Below the pieces are notes generated by a model that worked only from the letters and a program-made list of their open reading frames with translations, had not been told where the DNA came from and searched no databases. From Thermoguttaceae bacterium (GTDB lineage Bacteria > Planctomycetota > Planctomycetia > Pirellulales > Thermoguttaceae): a stretch of DNA of 57,713 bases. Below are positions 9,320 to 20,900 of the stretch, in pieces (position 1 is the first letter of the stretch; each line of letters begins with the position of its first letter). The DNA lies in assembly GCA_017939795.1 (NCBI GenBank), contig JAGBAA010000044.1, positions 1-57,713 of the forward strand, given 5' to 3'. The position numbers and the translations under genes are program-made.

Positions 9320-11347
9320 ATGAAACTTTCCCGCCGACATTTTCTCGGTACCTCACTCGTCCTGACGGCCATCCCTGCCCGACTTTGGGCAGAAAATACC
9401 TCAAGAGACGCCGACATCGTGCTTCGATACGCCGTCGTGAGCGACGTGCACTTCACTTCCGACCCGGGCTGCATTCAGCGAAAGCGTCTTGAAAAAACGC
9501 TCAAATTCATGGAGACGTACGCCGCCGGAAAACCGCATCCGTACTTTGACGCCATCGTCGTCGCCGGCGACATGACGGATCACGGGCACGCAGCGGAACT
9601 CACGAATTTCCGCGACTCGCTGATGGGAAATCTCCCCAAAGGCACTCAGGCTATCCTCTGCATGGGAAACCACGAATTCTACGGAGGCGAAGCCCACAAA
9701 AAAGCAGGCGGAAGCAGAAAACACTGGGAAACCATCTTTTCACGCGCAGCCAACACGCACACGGTCGTGAACGGCTTCCACTTCATCGGGATCTCTCCCG
9801 ACCGAGGCACATGCCGAAATGGAGACTACGCCGGGTCGCTTGAATGGCTCCGCCATGAACTGGAGACCGCAGCAAAAGAGGATCCGAAACGCCCCATCGT
9901 CGTCTTCCAGCACTACCATGTGCTCGACACAGTCTACGGTGCGCGCGAAGGCGACCATTGGGGGATCCAGGATCTTCATCCCATCCTTGAAGAATTCCCG
10001 CAGGTCATCAACTACTCCGGGCACTCGCACTACCCATCCAACGACCCGCGCAGCGCATGGCAGGGAAAGTACACCGCGTTCGGCACTTCAACGCTAAGCT
10101 ATTTTGAAATGGCGGGCGGGATCTACCAGAAATTCCCGGCAGGACACCGAAATGCAGCACAGGCCTACTTCGTCGAAGTCTTCCGCGACAATTCGGTCCA
10201 TCTGAAGATCTACGATGCCGTGACGGGCGGCTTCTTCGACATGGAGTACCTCGTTGCGGAGCCGGGAGCCGTCGAAAAGTACTGTTTCACCGAAAAACGC
10301 TACGATGCCGAAACCGGCTCTCGTCCCTTCTGGAAAGATGCAGAACTTGCGCAGGGGGTGAACGTCTCGGAAGTCTCGCAGTACACCGCTGCGCTGACCT
10401 TCCCGCAGGCTCACGATCCGGACCATCCGTCCTCTTTTATCGGCTCGTACCGCATTTCGCTCTCGCAGCGTCCTTCCGGACAGCCCGATGCAGCCTGGGA
10501 ACCCGCCGGCGAGCTGAATCCATGGTCCGACTACTTCCACCTTCCCAGCAAAGATACAAAAATGTGCGTCCTTGAGGAATTGGAACCCGGCTTTGACTGG
10601 AAAGTCGAGATCCGGGCACGAAACGCCTTTGAGCGTCTCTCCGAAAACGCACTCACTGCGGAATTCCGCACACTGGAAGACCCGGACGCGAACGCTCAGG
10701 ACCGAAATGCACCGTTCCCCAAAGCAGACGCGCTGAATTTCCAGATCTCTGAAAACGGCGCGGCGCAAAATACGCCGTTCCTGGAATCCTTCCCCCATCA
10801 GCTGGAAACACTCGGAGAACCGGTGATTTCAGACGGCTGGGCGTGCTTTGACGGGCAGGATGACCGATTCCGGATCCCATTCACGCCGGAGGGTTTCGCG
10901 CGGCTGAAACGGCGCATCACGATGGGCGTGCGTTTCCAGTTCGACGCATTTCGTGACGGGAAAGCCGAAGACATTTTCGCAAACACCGAGTTCGGAGGCA
11001 CCGCGATGGAACTGAACCACGGAAAGAAAGTCCTCGAATTCTGGTGCCATATCGCGGGACGCTACCAGATCGTTTCCGCTCCGATCGAACCGGGCAGCCA
11101 CACCGCCTACGGGACCTACGATGGAAAGTGCATCAAACTCTGGATCGACGGGAAACTCGCGGCCCAAAAGAAAGCGTCCGGGATCCTGACGTACACATCG
11201 AATCCCTCGGCCCGTGCGTACTGCATTGGTTCCGATATTTCGAACCACGGGGGCGGATCTGCGTTCTTCCGCGGCAAAGTCCGTTTCGCGCAGATCTTCA
11301 CGTGGGCACTGAATGAAGAGCAGATCCGGAATCTCTCTCAGGAATAA
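9320..11347 (+). CDS. Tat-exported calcineurin-like metallophosphoesterase with LamG-like tail
   Basis: The product has 675 residues and an AAGGAG site at 9305-9310. The N-terminus has a twin-arginine motif (SRRHFLG), so it is probably exported folded. All the metal-ligand blocks of the calcineurin-like phosphoesterase fold are visible: SDVH (D42, H44), GDMTDHG (D84), GNHE (N117, H118), QHYH (H198) and GHSH (H235, H237). Residues about 530-675 form a concanavalin/LamG-like jelly roll (ITMGVRFQF, WIDGKLAAQKKA, GKVRFAQIFTWALNEEQIRNL), usually a carbohydrate- or surface-binding module. It would hydrolyse a phosphoester outside the cytoplasm; the substrate is unknown. It follows the beta-helix gene in the same orientation with no terminator between. 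Confidence 0.87.
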   Translation: MKLSRRHFLGTSLVLTAIPARLWAENTSRDADIVLRYAVVSDVHFTSDPGCIQRKRLEKTLKFMETYAAGKPHPYFDAIVVAGDMTDHGHAAELTNFRDSLMGNLPKGTQAILCMGNHEFYGGEAHKKAGGSRKHWETIFSRAANTHTVVNGFHFIGISPDRGTCRNGDYAGSLEWLRHELETAAKEDPKRPIVVFQHYHVLDTVYGAREGDHWGIQDLHPILEEFPQVINYSGHSHYPSNDPRSAWQGKYTAFGTSTLSYFEMAGGIYQKFPAGHRNAAQAYFVEVFRDNSVHLKIYDAVTGGFFDMEYLVAEPGAVEKYCFTEKRYDAETGSRPFWKDAELAQGVNVSEVSQYTAALTFPQAHDPDHPSSFIGSYRISLSQRPSGQPDAAWEPAGELNPWSDYFHLPSKDTKMCVLEELEPGFDWKVEIRARNAFERLSENALTAEFRTLEDPDANAQDRNAPFPKADALNFQISENGAAQNTPFLESFPHQLETLGEPVISDGWACFDGQDDRFRIPFTPEGFARLKRRITMGVRFQFDAFRDGKAEDIFANTEFGGTAMELNHGKKVLEFWCHIAGRYQIVSAPIEPGSHTAYGTYDGKCIKLWIDGKLAAQKKASGILTYTSNPSARAYCIGSDISNHGGGSAFFRGKVRFAQIFTWALNEEQIRNLSQE

Positions 11348-11633
11348 ATCCTTTCGCAGGAGACTCGGTACCAGGACTCATAGAACAGGCTTGGGGGTTC
11401 CGGAAAGTTCCCCCAGCCCCGTCAGCCCTTCGGTCAGTCCCCCTCCTGAAAGAGGAGGACTTTTCTTTTTGTGTGTTTCTGCGGAAATTCAGTGCTCTCA
11501 GCGGTCAAGATCGGGGAGGGCAAAGAAGAGATCTCCCCAAACATTCCGTCTCGCGGCGCAAACCGCCTCCCTTGGAAACAGCGGTTTTGAAGCACGCGTC
11601 CAACCGAAGCCCTCCGTGTTGAAATCAGCAGGA
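11348..11633. other. Convergent intergenic region with repeat-family copy
   Basis: This 286-bp region lies between the phosphoesterase (plus) and the ADP-ribosylglycohydrolase gene (minus). It contains a plus-strand terminator at 11437-11470 and a block around 11390-11411 (core TTCCGGAAAGTT) whose relatives occur at about 13602 and 13806. No convincing gene is present. Confidence 0.5.
11437..11470 (+). terminator. Terminator of beta-helix / phosphoesterase operon
   Basis: CCTCCT (11442-11447) and AGGAGG (11453-11458) form a short hairpin extended by GTCC/GGAC with bulged C residues. It is followed by TTTTCTTTTT, about 90 bp after the stop of the phosphoesterase gene. Confidence 0.7.
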
Positions 11634-13328
11634 TCATTCAGCCGTTTCCGTGATTTCGATCCGGCTCCAGTATCCCGCTTCCCAGGCCCAGGCATTGGGG
11701 AAGTTTTCGAGTTCGAGCTGGACGGTATTTCCGGCGAACGGCGTCAGGTCGAAATCGATGTCCTGCCATTGGTCTCCCTCGATGGTCTTTTCAAACTGCA
11801 CGGAGCCGTTTACTCGGATCTTCAGGACCCAGTCATGCCCGGGGTGGTTCGTGACGGTGAGACGCAGGAGCGTCTTTTTTCCCTCTTTCACCGCATACGA
11901 ACGCGAAAGAAGGCACGGCGTATTCCGGTCCAGCGGGTGCGAGAGAAGTACGTTTTCCTTGCCGCGTTCCTTCTCCCGAAATCCTGGGTCCATATCCGGC
12001 CCGCACTGCGAAATTTTCCAGCCGGGGAAGAATTTATCGACGCCGACCTGCAAATTATTCAGCCCATAGCTGCGGAAGAGGATCTTTTCCATCTCTTCGT
12101 CCGTGAATCGGCATTCCTGCGCCGGTTTCGGATCCCACGAAAGCTCAAGCGGCATCGGCTGCGCTTTCTGTTTCGGAATGAAGAAATACTCAACTCCGTC
12201 AATGGTTTCCATTCGTCCGCCCGACTTCATGACAGACTGACGCGCGAGTTTCTCGCAAACGTCGAGAAGTGCCGGGAAATTGTACTCAGTATACGAGAAT
12301 TTCGACACGTGATCCAGTTTTTCGGAAAACCGTGCCGGGAGGTTTTGGAAGCCGAGCTGCGTAAAGAGCACCCCTGCCGCGCTTGACGGATTGCAGTCGG
12401 AATCGTACCCGGCCCGCATGGAGATGAGGATCGTCTGGTCGAGATCGCCGTTTCCGTAGAGAAGACCGAGCAGGATGCACGCGCCGTTGATCTTCACGTC
12501 GATCGCACCATTGCTCGCTTTTTGGTACTCCGGATCCCTGCGATACTTTTCGAGGCATTTGTTCCATGCGGACGTCCAGTCGTTCGGGTCTTCTTTATGC
12601 CAGACACGCAGATCCCGCACCATTTCAGCATACTGCGAGTCGGCCGGGATCGCCGCAAGCCCCGCGTCGATCATCGTGTTCAGGTCGTCGGTAAAGAAAG
12701 CCTCCGCGTACATAGCGCCCATGAAAACGCCGCCGTAGATACCATCTCCGTAGTTCATCAGACGCCCGAATTTCTCTCCCAGCGCAATCACCTGATTCGG
12801 CAAACCGGGCGAGATGAGGCCTGAATAGTCCGCTTCGATCTGGTAGTCGATATCGTTCGGGCACCGGTTGAATTTCGGGTGGCCGGAATCCGGAGGAGCG
12901 ATCCCCGCGCGCAAATTATTGCGTCCCGCCTTGTTCGCGCACCAGAGAGCATACTGACTATTCGCGAAATCGATCCCCGCCTGCCGAATAGAACAGTCCA
13001 GGCCATACTGTTCCATCGTCCGGAGGAACGTCATTTCGACGTAAAGGTCATCCTGTCCGAATGCGTGGTTGATCTTCTCCGGCGTCCAGACGGGCACCTG
13101 ATCCTCCGGGATGATCCGATCGACGAATTTGAATTCCGTCGGCGCACCCCAGCAGACTCCGGCGATCTGCCCGACCCACCCGGCTTTCATTTTATCGCGG
13201 TACTCCTCGACGGAAAGACGGCGAAATCCATCCTCCGCCCGGACTTCCGATGTACCTATTCCCCACACACAGACCGCGCAGGTCCAAAAGATCCCGCAAA
13301 TGCTCAAATACTCCAGAACTCGTTTCAT
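11634..13328 (-). CDS. Exported ADP-ribosylglycohydrolase-family protein with C-terminal beta-sandwich
   Basis: The product has 564 residues, with an AAGGAG site before the ATG and a signal peptide ending near VRA-E (residue 31). The core has the ADP-ribosylglycohydrolase (DraG-like) fold: GWVGQIAGVCWGAPTEF near 50-66, QDDLYVEMTFL at 92-102 (metal-binding region) and DSDCNPSSAAG at 309-319, equivalent to the GGDTDT-type motif. Residues about 420-564 look like a jelly-roll carbohydrate-binding module (LRLTVTNHPGHDWVLKIRVNGSV, VQLELENFPN). Members of this exported subgroup are common in polysaccharide-degrading bacteria and their substrates are mostly unproven, so ADP-ribose as substrate is not assumed. 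It is a single-gene transcript with a strong promoter at 13369-13397. Confidence 0.83.
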   Translation of the reverse strand: MKRVLEYLSICGIFWTCAVCVWGIGTSEVRAEDGFRRLSVEEYRDKMKAGWVGQIAGVCWGAPTEFKFVDRIIPEDQVPVWTPEKINHAFGQDDLYVEMTFLRTMEQYGLDCSIRQAGIDFANSQYALWCANKAGRNNLRAGIAPPDSGHPKFNRCPNDIDYQIEADYSGLISPGLPNQVIALGEKFGRLMNYGDGIYGGVFMGAMYAEAFFTDDLNTMIDAGLAAIPADSQYAEMVRDLRVWHKEDPNDWTSAWNKCLEKYRRDPEYQKASNGAIDVKINGACILLGLLYGNGDLDQTILISMRAGYDSDCNPSSAAGVLFTQLGFQNLPARFSEKLDHVSKFSYTEYNFPALLDVCEKLARQSVMKSGGRMETIDGVEYFFIPKQKAQPMPLELSWDPKPAQECRFTDEEMEKILFRSYGLNNLQVGVDKFFPGWKISQCGPDMDPGFREKERGKENVLLSHPLDRNTPCLLSRSYAVKEGKKTLLRLTVTNHPGHDWVLKIRVNGSVQFEKTIEGDQWQDIDFDLTPFAGNTVQLELENFPNAWAWEAGYWSRIEITETAE

Positions 13329-13848
13329 TTTTTCTCCTTTCGGCAGGCAAATTCAAACAATTTCTTTGATTTTACACACTCTCGCCATTTTCCGCAAGGG
13401 GGACTTCCAGAACAAATTTCGGCATCATCTTTTTGAGCGCAGTGAGGCAGAAGGGGACAGGCTTTTTTACGGACGTTGATCCACCACGGAAAGCACTGGA
13501 TCAGCGCAGAGAAACACAGAAAGGAAGCAGAAGACCGCCTCTTTAGGGAGGAAGACCGTCAAAGATGGTGGAAGAAATTCGCGCCTTTGGAGACGGGTTT
13601 GGGGATTTCGGAAAGTCAACCCAGGCCCCCTCCTGAAGGAAGGGGGTTCAACAGTAACCAACGGGAACTGGTTCGTGCCGGTACACGGAAGCGCATCCGC
13701 GGCCGCGGCTTCCTGAAGGAAGGGCTTGGAATTTTCGGCCTCCCTTTTAGGGGATATACTGAACGCAGTGAGACGGAAGGGCATCGCGTCTCTTTTGACG
13801 CACTTGGAAGTTCCGGAAAGTTCACCAAATCATCTCAAACACCACAGC
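13329..13848. other. 520-bp intergenic region with dispersed repeat fragments
   Basis: Besides the promoter at 13369-13397, this stretch carries degenerate repeats. GCAGTGAG followed by GAAGGG occurs near 13438-13455 and 13757-13780. TCCTGAAGGAAGGG occurs near 13632 and 13711. The core TTCCGGAAAGTT or a close variant occurs near 13605 and 13809. A run like CACAGAAAGGAAGCAGAAG (about 13514-13532) resembles the reverse complement of repeats near 54.2 and 55.6 kb. No start codon with a credible ribosome site was found, so it is treated as non-coding. Confidence 0.5.
13369..13397 (-). promoter_or_regulatory. Promoter of the exported ADP-ribosylglycohydrolase gene
   Basis: On the minus strand TTGCGG (13392-13397), a 17-bp spacer and TAAAAT (13369-13374) lie about 40 bp upstream of the ATG at 13328. 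The hexamers and spacing are identical to those of the plus-strand promoter at 6948-6976. Confidence 0.8.
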
Positions 13849-14922
13849 TCAACGCTGAAAAATGGGCAGCGAACCGTTTTCGAGCTGAAGAATGATGAGA
13901 TTGTTCGCCGTCGTGTAGACGTTCCCGACGAACCCCTGAGACCAGCCGCCGGAAGGATCGGCCTCCCGGACCAGTTTCAGTGCGATCTCGCGATAGTAAT
14001 TCTGCCATTCCTCGCCGCCTTCACGGTACTTCACCTGCGCATAATAGAAGTGCGCATAGTGCCAGAATCCCAAGGCCGAGCCGCTGATGTCGTCCAGATT
14101 TTTCCGGCAAAAATTCATCATCGGCGGGACGTTTTCGTCATCGTATTCTCCGGCAGAATAAAGGCACGCGATCGCAGCAGCCGTGATCGCCGGACGTCCG
14201 GGCGGTCCGGAGGTGGAAGAATAGAAGATCCCGCCGTCTACTCCGCGGCATCGGTGAATGTACGCGATCGCGCGCTCGATCGTGTCGGACGGGACCGGGA
14301 TCCCGGCGTTTCGGCACGCACGCAGTCCCTGGACCTGCGTGATGGTGGTGGAGCCTTCATCGAAATCCCCGCCGTCCTTCGCGCTGACGTATCCCCAGCC
14401 ACCCGCTTTCGTCTGCGCAAAAGCCGTGAATTCAACGGCCCGTTTCAGCGTGGAGATGATCTCTTCACGGCGTTCCAGATCTTCCTCTTCTCCCAAAACC
14501 TGCGCCAGAGCCATCATCGCATACCCATGCCCGTACGTGTACCGCTGGTCAGACTGCGAGCCGATCAGACCGTTTGCGCGGGACTGAGCGAGCAGAAAAT
14601 CCACTCCGCGGCGGACCTGAAGCGAATACTTGCCCTGCATGGTCGTAGACCCTTCCGACGTCAGCGCAATGACGGCCAGCGCGGTCATCGCGGTCGGATA
14701 CTCTCCGCCGTTTGCCGTCCATCGGCCGGAACGAGCCTGCTGCCCCGCCAGCCAGTCCAACCCCAACTGGATACACTCCTGCACCTCACTCTTTTCCTTC
14801 GGCGTCAGTCCACCGGCAGCCTGAAGCTGTCCCGAAAGGAAAAGGACGCACCAAACACACAGAATCAGCACTTCGCAATGTCTCCAGCCAGCCATTCGTC
14901 CCCAAAACAAATTTCCGCTCAT
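13849..14922 (-). CDS. Exported prenyltransferase / squalene-oxidase repeat protein (terpene-cyclase-like alpha/alpha barrel)
   Basis: The product has 357 residues. The N-terminus is hydrophobic and signal-like (VLILCVWCVLFLSGQLQA). The rest consists of the alpha/alpha-toroid repeats of the prenyltransferase/squalene oxidase superfamily: GLDWLAGQQARSGRW, GVDFLLAQ, AVEFTAFAQTKAGGWGY, AIAYIHRCRGVDGGI and a closing GGWSQGF. The DxDD acid motif of true squalene-hopene cyclases is not seen, and the protein is half the length of a cyclase, so it is more likely a structural or binding relative. Its ATG overlaps the stop of the giant beta-propeller gene (ATGA, 14919-14922), implying translational coupling and a joint role outside the cytoplasm. 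Confidence 0.82.
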   Translation of the reverse strand: MSGNLFWGRMAGWRHCEVLILCVWCVLFLSGQLQAAGGLTPKEKSEVQECIQLGLDWLAGQQARSGRWTANGGEYPTAMTALAVIALTSEGSTTMQGKYSLQVRRGVDFLLAQSRANGLIGSQSDQRYTYGHGYAMMALAQVLGEEEDLERREEIISTLKRAVEFTAFAQTKAGGWGYVSAKDGGDFDEGSTTITQVQGLRACRNAGIPVPSDTIERAIAYIHRCRGVDGGIFYSSTSGPPGRPAITAAAIACLYSAGEYDDENVPPMMNFCRKNLDDISGSALGFWHYAHFYYAQVKYREGGEEWQNYYREIALKLVREADPSGGWSQGFVGNVYTTANNLIILQLENGSLPIFQR

Positions 14923-17900
14923 TCGACGCTCTCCTCTCCCATTTTAGTATCCGCACCTTCCGTTTGCCCGCTGGGATACTCCATTTTCGAAACAGTTTTT
15001 TCCGTCTCCGGAGCAGTTTTTCCCGCATTCACGCCGTCATCTTCCGATTCCAGAGGACCTAAACGCCGGATCTCGGCATCAAGCTGATCCTTCAGCTTCT
15101 GGATCTCCTTCTCTTCTTTCAGAATGTATGCACGGTACTGCTCGATATTCTGCTCAATACTCTCTACCCTTTTGGCGAAAAATGCCTTTTCGTCCGCAGT
15201 AGAATCCGTCCGGCGTTCAAATTCGATCTTTTCCTGCCGAATCTGCTCCTCCAGTCCTTTCTGGAATCGTCGGGATTTCGAGAGTTCATCCTCCCGACGC
15301 TTGACCTGTGCCGCCAAATACGCCCGCTGATCATTCAGCGCAATGCTCTCCGTCCCATACGCTTCCTCCGAAAATTCCAGAACAAGACGCTGATCCGTCA
15401 GGAGGATCTCTGCCCGTTTCGCGAGAGGATCTCCCCAGACGCGCGAAATGGACTGAAGCGGAAGCTGTGCATCATAGATAAACCGTCCGCAACGGCGATC
15501 CAGAAGACGCAAGGCCAGGAATTCCTGAGTTGAACGGAGATTTTCGCCCTGCCGATGGGCCTGATGCGCAAGACACAGGATCGGCAATTTCGAAGGAAGG
15601 TGCCCGACCAGAAAACTGCGCTCAACAAAAACCGACTTTTCCCAAAGCGGCTTTCCCTGCGCATCAAAACGGCAAAGCAGCGCATGATTCAGCGCAAAAG
15701 TCCGTTCGTCAGAATCAGGAGGCAGGCAGTTTCCCTGATCCTCCGCCAACACCACATCCTCAGAGTCTGCATTCACCGCATCAGTTTCTGCTTCCTCAGC
15801 GTCCGTTTCGTCTTCACTTTTGCTTCCGTCGGCTTCCGGAGCGTCTTTCAGCGTCTCGCCATCCCCCCCGGCAGAAGAACTTCCCGCAAGAAGTGCCGGA
15901 TCGATCCAGTCTTCCGCGTGCGTCAGAGCGACCGTAAAATTCCCGTCAGCATCCGGAAGGACCACCGGCAGGATGGCCCCATCGGCATTCCAGTGAACTT
16001 TTTTCCCAGAAGCCCCCACGAGCGTCGTCTCGTCGATTTCCGGGAAAGATACCGTAACGCACTGCCCGGTCTCCAGATCCCAAATGTCGATCTGATCTCT
16101 CGCATTCACGAAACAAACACAGCCAGGAACTTCCATCCCGAACTGGTCGTTGAAATAAAACGGCACGTTTTCCGACGCAAGCAGCGCATCGCTCGGCATG
16201 AGGAACCACTCGAATTTCTGTTCAGCAAGAACAAATTTTCCAAATCCCAAAGCCGCATCGCCAATCAAAAACACACCATTTCCAAGCCGGAAACACCTTC
16301 CAAAATCCGGAAAACTCCGCAGAAAAACCATCTTCCCAGTCCGTGGATCAAACACCGGAACCGTCCGTCGGGACTCTGCACGCAAAGCAGTTTCCTCCTT
16401 CACCCCTTTCCGGATCAAAAGGTCCGCAAGTTCCGCAGACGAAATATCCTCGAGACGCACGAAGGGAACAAAATCATCCGAAACGCCAGGAGAATTCTTC
16501 CCGGAGACCGTTCCACCAGTCTGCGATGCCGTCCCGTCTCCGTTTTCCGCCAAACGCTCGGCACTATCCGCAATTGGTCCCGTTTCATTCAGAGAACTTA
16601 CCGTTTCTCTGTCTATAGAAATCTCCATGGAGGCCGGTTTCCAAAGTTTCGCAAAACACTGCAGGAAAAATTCCTCTTTCCTGCACTCCATCTGCCCACA
16701 GTCTGCCTGAAACCGTTCATTTTCCAACGGAGTGAGGAAGAATGAGCGTTTCGCCGTATCGCAATACCAGAGCGGAAGACCAGATTCCGGCGCAGCGGCA
16801 AAAAGCATCTCGTCCGCAGTCTGCAAAAGGTGCACGAATGGCGAAAAACGCGTTTTCTGTACCTTCAAAGCATTCATGTGCAAATCAGAAAGTTCCTCGC
16901 GGATCTCCGCCGCAAGCGGGAGGAGGAATGGTTCCAGATCCAATTTACGCTCGATCGGAGTCGGCAAAAAAGTCCGCAATGCCGGCACGAAAGCCTTTTC
17001 CGTCCCATTTAGACGAAGCGGGATCTGGAAAACACTCAGAGTACCGCCTTCTGTGAGACCAAGCGAAGTACCAGAAAATTCCGGACGAAGATGCGCATCC
17101 ATGAGCCAGATGTTTCCCGCTCCGCCGGCAAAAGAAAACGGTTCCAGCTCCGATTTCGCGAGGATCCGGCCAAGAGGATCTTCGCAAAGGACCAGGGAAC
17201 GAAAATTCCGGGCAGCCCGAAACTGCATTCCGGCAAATGGAGTCTGGTTCGGCCCATTTTCGACCAAAAGGCTAAAGAGTTCCTCGCCATGGGCAAGCCC
17301 GTCCGTCCCGCCGTTTCGAAAATCATCCTGGAACTTTTCTGCACGTACGGTGATTTTTCCTGCGGGAAATTCCGTGCGCTCCAAATCCAAAAATTTCCGT
17401 ACCGGATGCTCGGCATCCAGTGCCAGACGCCATTCCGCAGCAGTCTTTCCGTCAAACAGTTTTTCGTCCGGAAAATGCTTTTCCAGCCAGCGCACATAAA
17501 GCGCAGCACGTATGCTTTCTCCCATCTCCATGAAGATGGACACAAGACACTGTGCCGCCTCCTGAGTGGTCGACTCCGTCTGAAAGACCAGACTTTCCAT
17601 AGCCGCAGTATCGCGCGTGATCTTCAGCAGACGCACAAAAGAATCCCGAAAATCTTTTTTCTCTGCACGGAAGGGGAAACGAATAGCAAATACCGCGAAT
17701 TTTTTCTGAAGCTCTCTGCCTGAGGACACGGATCCGGCACTCCATATGTCCGCATTTGCCGAGGCATCGTTCTGCGATTCCCGGGAAGGATCCGAAGAAT
17801 CATTCGGATCTTCCGACAACATGCGGAGCACAGTTCCTCCGCTTTCTGCACTTTTTCCCGACGTTTTCATATTTTCGAGCTTCTGAAGCTCCGCCGTCAG

Positions 17901-20900
17901 CCGGGAGTACTCCGATTCAGCCCACTCCGCAATTTCCGCCGATGCGGGTTCCTCCGCCGGCATGGAACGAAGCATTCCGGAAAGCGTTTCTCCGAGCCAG
18001 ACATCCGGCGTCTGGAAAAGTTTCACGGTGCCGAATTTGCGGAAGATCTGCTCGATTTCAAAATTCTGCTTCACCGCCAATCGTTTTTCTTCCCGGCTCC
18101 GGACCGAGGAACGTTCCTCCTGCGGAATAGTCTTTGTGTCCGTTTCCGTCTTCAAAGTCTTTTCCAAAAACTCACGAGAAGCTGCGATCGGCACTTCAAA
18201 ATACCGAATGCCTTCTGCGGATCCCTCACCTGCTCCCTTGAAAGAGACGGAAACATTCTGCCCGCGGGAGACCGTTTCCGTTTCAGCCGCTGCCGCATCT
18301 TCCACAGTTTCCAGCACATTACCGACGAAAGAAACTTTCATCCCATTCCCCGTCTTCAATGCAGCCCGGACCCACCTCAGCATTTCGCTCCAGCGCTTTT
18401 CCGATTCCATCCTCCGGATCATGCGGCGGCAAAAAAGATTCTGCTCCTCGGCCGTCTCCATCAGCGCAAACCATTCCTGCACCGTTTCGTCCGTCAATCC
18501 GCCATCCGGCTCCGTTTCAGCAGCCTCTTCGACAGCATTCTCTCCGACGATCTCAGCCGGCACTCCAATGGCCTCTAAAACACAGATTTTCAGCCGTTCC
18601 CGCGTAAACACACCACCGGTCTTCAACAGTTCCACGGCCTCCATTCTCTTTCCCTGCTCCCAAAGCTGGGCCGCCTCCACATGGATCGCCTCAGGAGAAT
18701 GCGGATCCTTTTCCCGAATCCGGGCCAAAAATCCGCCGACGCCCTTTTTCTGCAGATACGCACTCGCGGCAAAGGCACTCTGCGAAAGAACAAAATCTCC
18801 GGCAGGTACAAGATTTCCCAAAGTTCCCGTTTCCAGCAGTCTGGAACTTCCGTCGATTTTCCATTCCGCCAATGAAAAACGGACGATCGTTCCATCCTTC
18901 AGCGGCAAATGCAGTTTCCCATCCGCCAAAAAACCGCGTCCAACAACCGGACCGGGCAATTCCGTAAAATTCCGGCTGGGGTTTCCGTCCTTCATAGAAA
19001 GACTCTTCAATCCGTTTTCCTGCACGAGAATGCATTTTTCCTCATCGGCAAACGCAATATACCCCGTGCTCATTCCGACTGTCTGCATCCAGACTTTTCG
19101 TCCCGTAAGCACATCCAGACAGACCAGCTTTCCGCCATTTCCCCAGTAGAGCACCTTCCCGCCGACCGAAACGATCTCGCTCCCCGGCGTTCTCTGCGGC
19201 TGTGCCTGAATGAGGAAACCTCGCCGGGATTCAAAGAAGGCCATCTCGTCTGCACTTCGCGGTTCTTCATAAATATTGCCCCAAAGCACCTTTCGGGCAG
19301 AGGGATCCACGCCGATCAAAACATGATTCGGAGTCGGACAGACGAGTACTCCGGAACAAAAACGCGGAGTGCAGACAGTCGGTTCTGTCTGCGGAACACT
19401 GGAAGCAAGACAGAGTTCCTGACTCCACCGCACTCCGCCTGTTTTCGGATCCAGAGCCAAAAGACGCACCATTCCGTTTTTCTGTCCCAGCACATAAAGC
19501 GTCTCATTCACGCACAGCGGCACACCAAGAAACATCGTGCCGCCCTCTTCAAGGCTCCAGCGTTCCGGATTTCCGCCAAGGTGCCAAAGCAGTTTTCCTG
19601 TCCGAATATCATAGCACGCAAGCCGATTAGGGACGGTACCGGGATCCGGTTCCGCATTTTCCCCCGCTGAAGCATTTGCCGGCTCCATTCGCTGAAGAAG
19701 TACGGAATTCGGGATCGGCACATAGCGGTAGATCGTGTCCTCAATACAGAAAACGCATTCACCATCGCTCGCGAGATCTCCATAGATACCTTCCCCCCAG
19801 ATTTGATGCTGCAGCAGACCGCTCATGAGCTGACGAATCGGATCCGAGCGGTCACCGGAAGAAATGGCGACCTCTGAAGCCTCCAGTGCCTGAAGCTGTT
19901 CACGAACTTCCCGGTAATCCGCACCGGGCACAGCCCACAGTTTTTTGCCGGTCTGAAGATCCACGCACGAAAGATTCCATGCCGTACGCATAAGGACCGA
20001 ATCTCCAACGACCAGCGGTGAGTGGGTCGGCCATTGAGGAACGGAGGAAAAGGGACGCAGGCGTTTTTCATTCTGAAGAGCGGCGAGGATCCGTCCTTCC
20101 GGGGAATCCACCAAAAAGGACTCCCATATCGGCGTGAGGATCGGCATCGAGACCTCACCGAGGTCTACACTGCGGGCCTGATTTCGAACCAGAAGCTGCC
20201 AGCTGCGCAAAAGACTGCCGACCGTTTCCGTCCCGGCAAGCCCAAATTCTTTCTGAAGAAGCCGCGCAAGCGCATCCTGCTGTCCGGGATGCCCAACCGA
20301 TCCGCCAAGTACTTCGGCCAACGGTTTTCCGCCAAGTTCCACGTCCGCCCAGCGGATCTCTGATTCCTTTTCCGCTTCCCGAAGAACCGCAAGACCTTCC
20401 TCCTGACGCTCCAGTGCAAAGCAGGACGCCGCCAGACAGAGCGACAGTCCCGGCTCAAATCGTTTCCGGATCTGCGGGATCCGATGAAGTTTCTGGAAAA
20501 GAGAACGTGCAGATGCAGCCTGATGCTGATCCAGCAGATAAAGTCCCATCAGAAATGCCGCCTCCGACCCGGCCTGCGTGAAAAAGTAGCGCTGAGCCGC
20601 TTCTGAAATCAGTTCCGGACGTCCCTGCGTCACGCCATCCTCCAGCATCAGACGCGCCGTCACGCCAAACTCCATCTCATAAAGTTCACGTCCTTCGCGG
20701 GGGAATTCTGCCAGAAGATGCTCCGCTTCCTGCTTCAGGCTCCCAAACAGCTGGTCAAAGGCCGCTTCATCGGCCGTACCATCAGCCATTTCGTTCATTT
20801 CCAAAACAGTTCCGCCGTCTGCCTGTTCAGACGCATCCGCCTCCGACGTCTCGTCGATCAGGAAAAAATAGTCTTCCCGGTTTCCAAGGATCTGGTCGAT

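Noticed and set aside
13476..13895. Small plus-strand gene in the 13.3-13.85 kb gap
   Set aside because: No ribosome site, the frame runs through repeat fragments, and it overlaps the end of the prenyltransferase-repeat gene.
13849..14922. Squalene-hopene cyclase
   Set aside because: Half the required length and no DxDD motif; only the repeat fold is shared.
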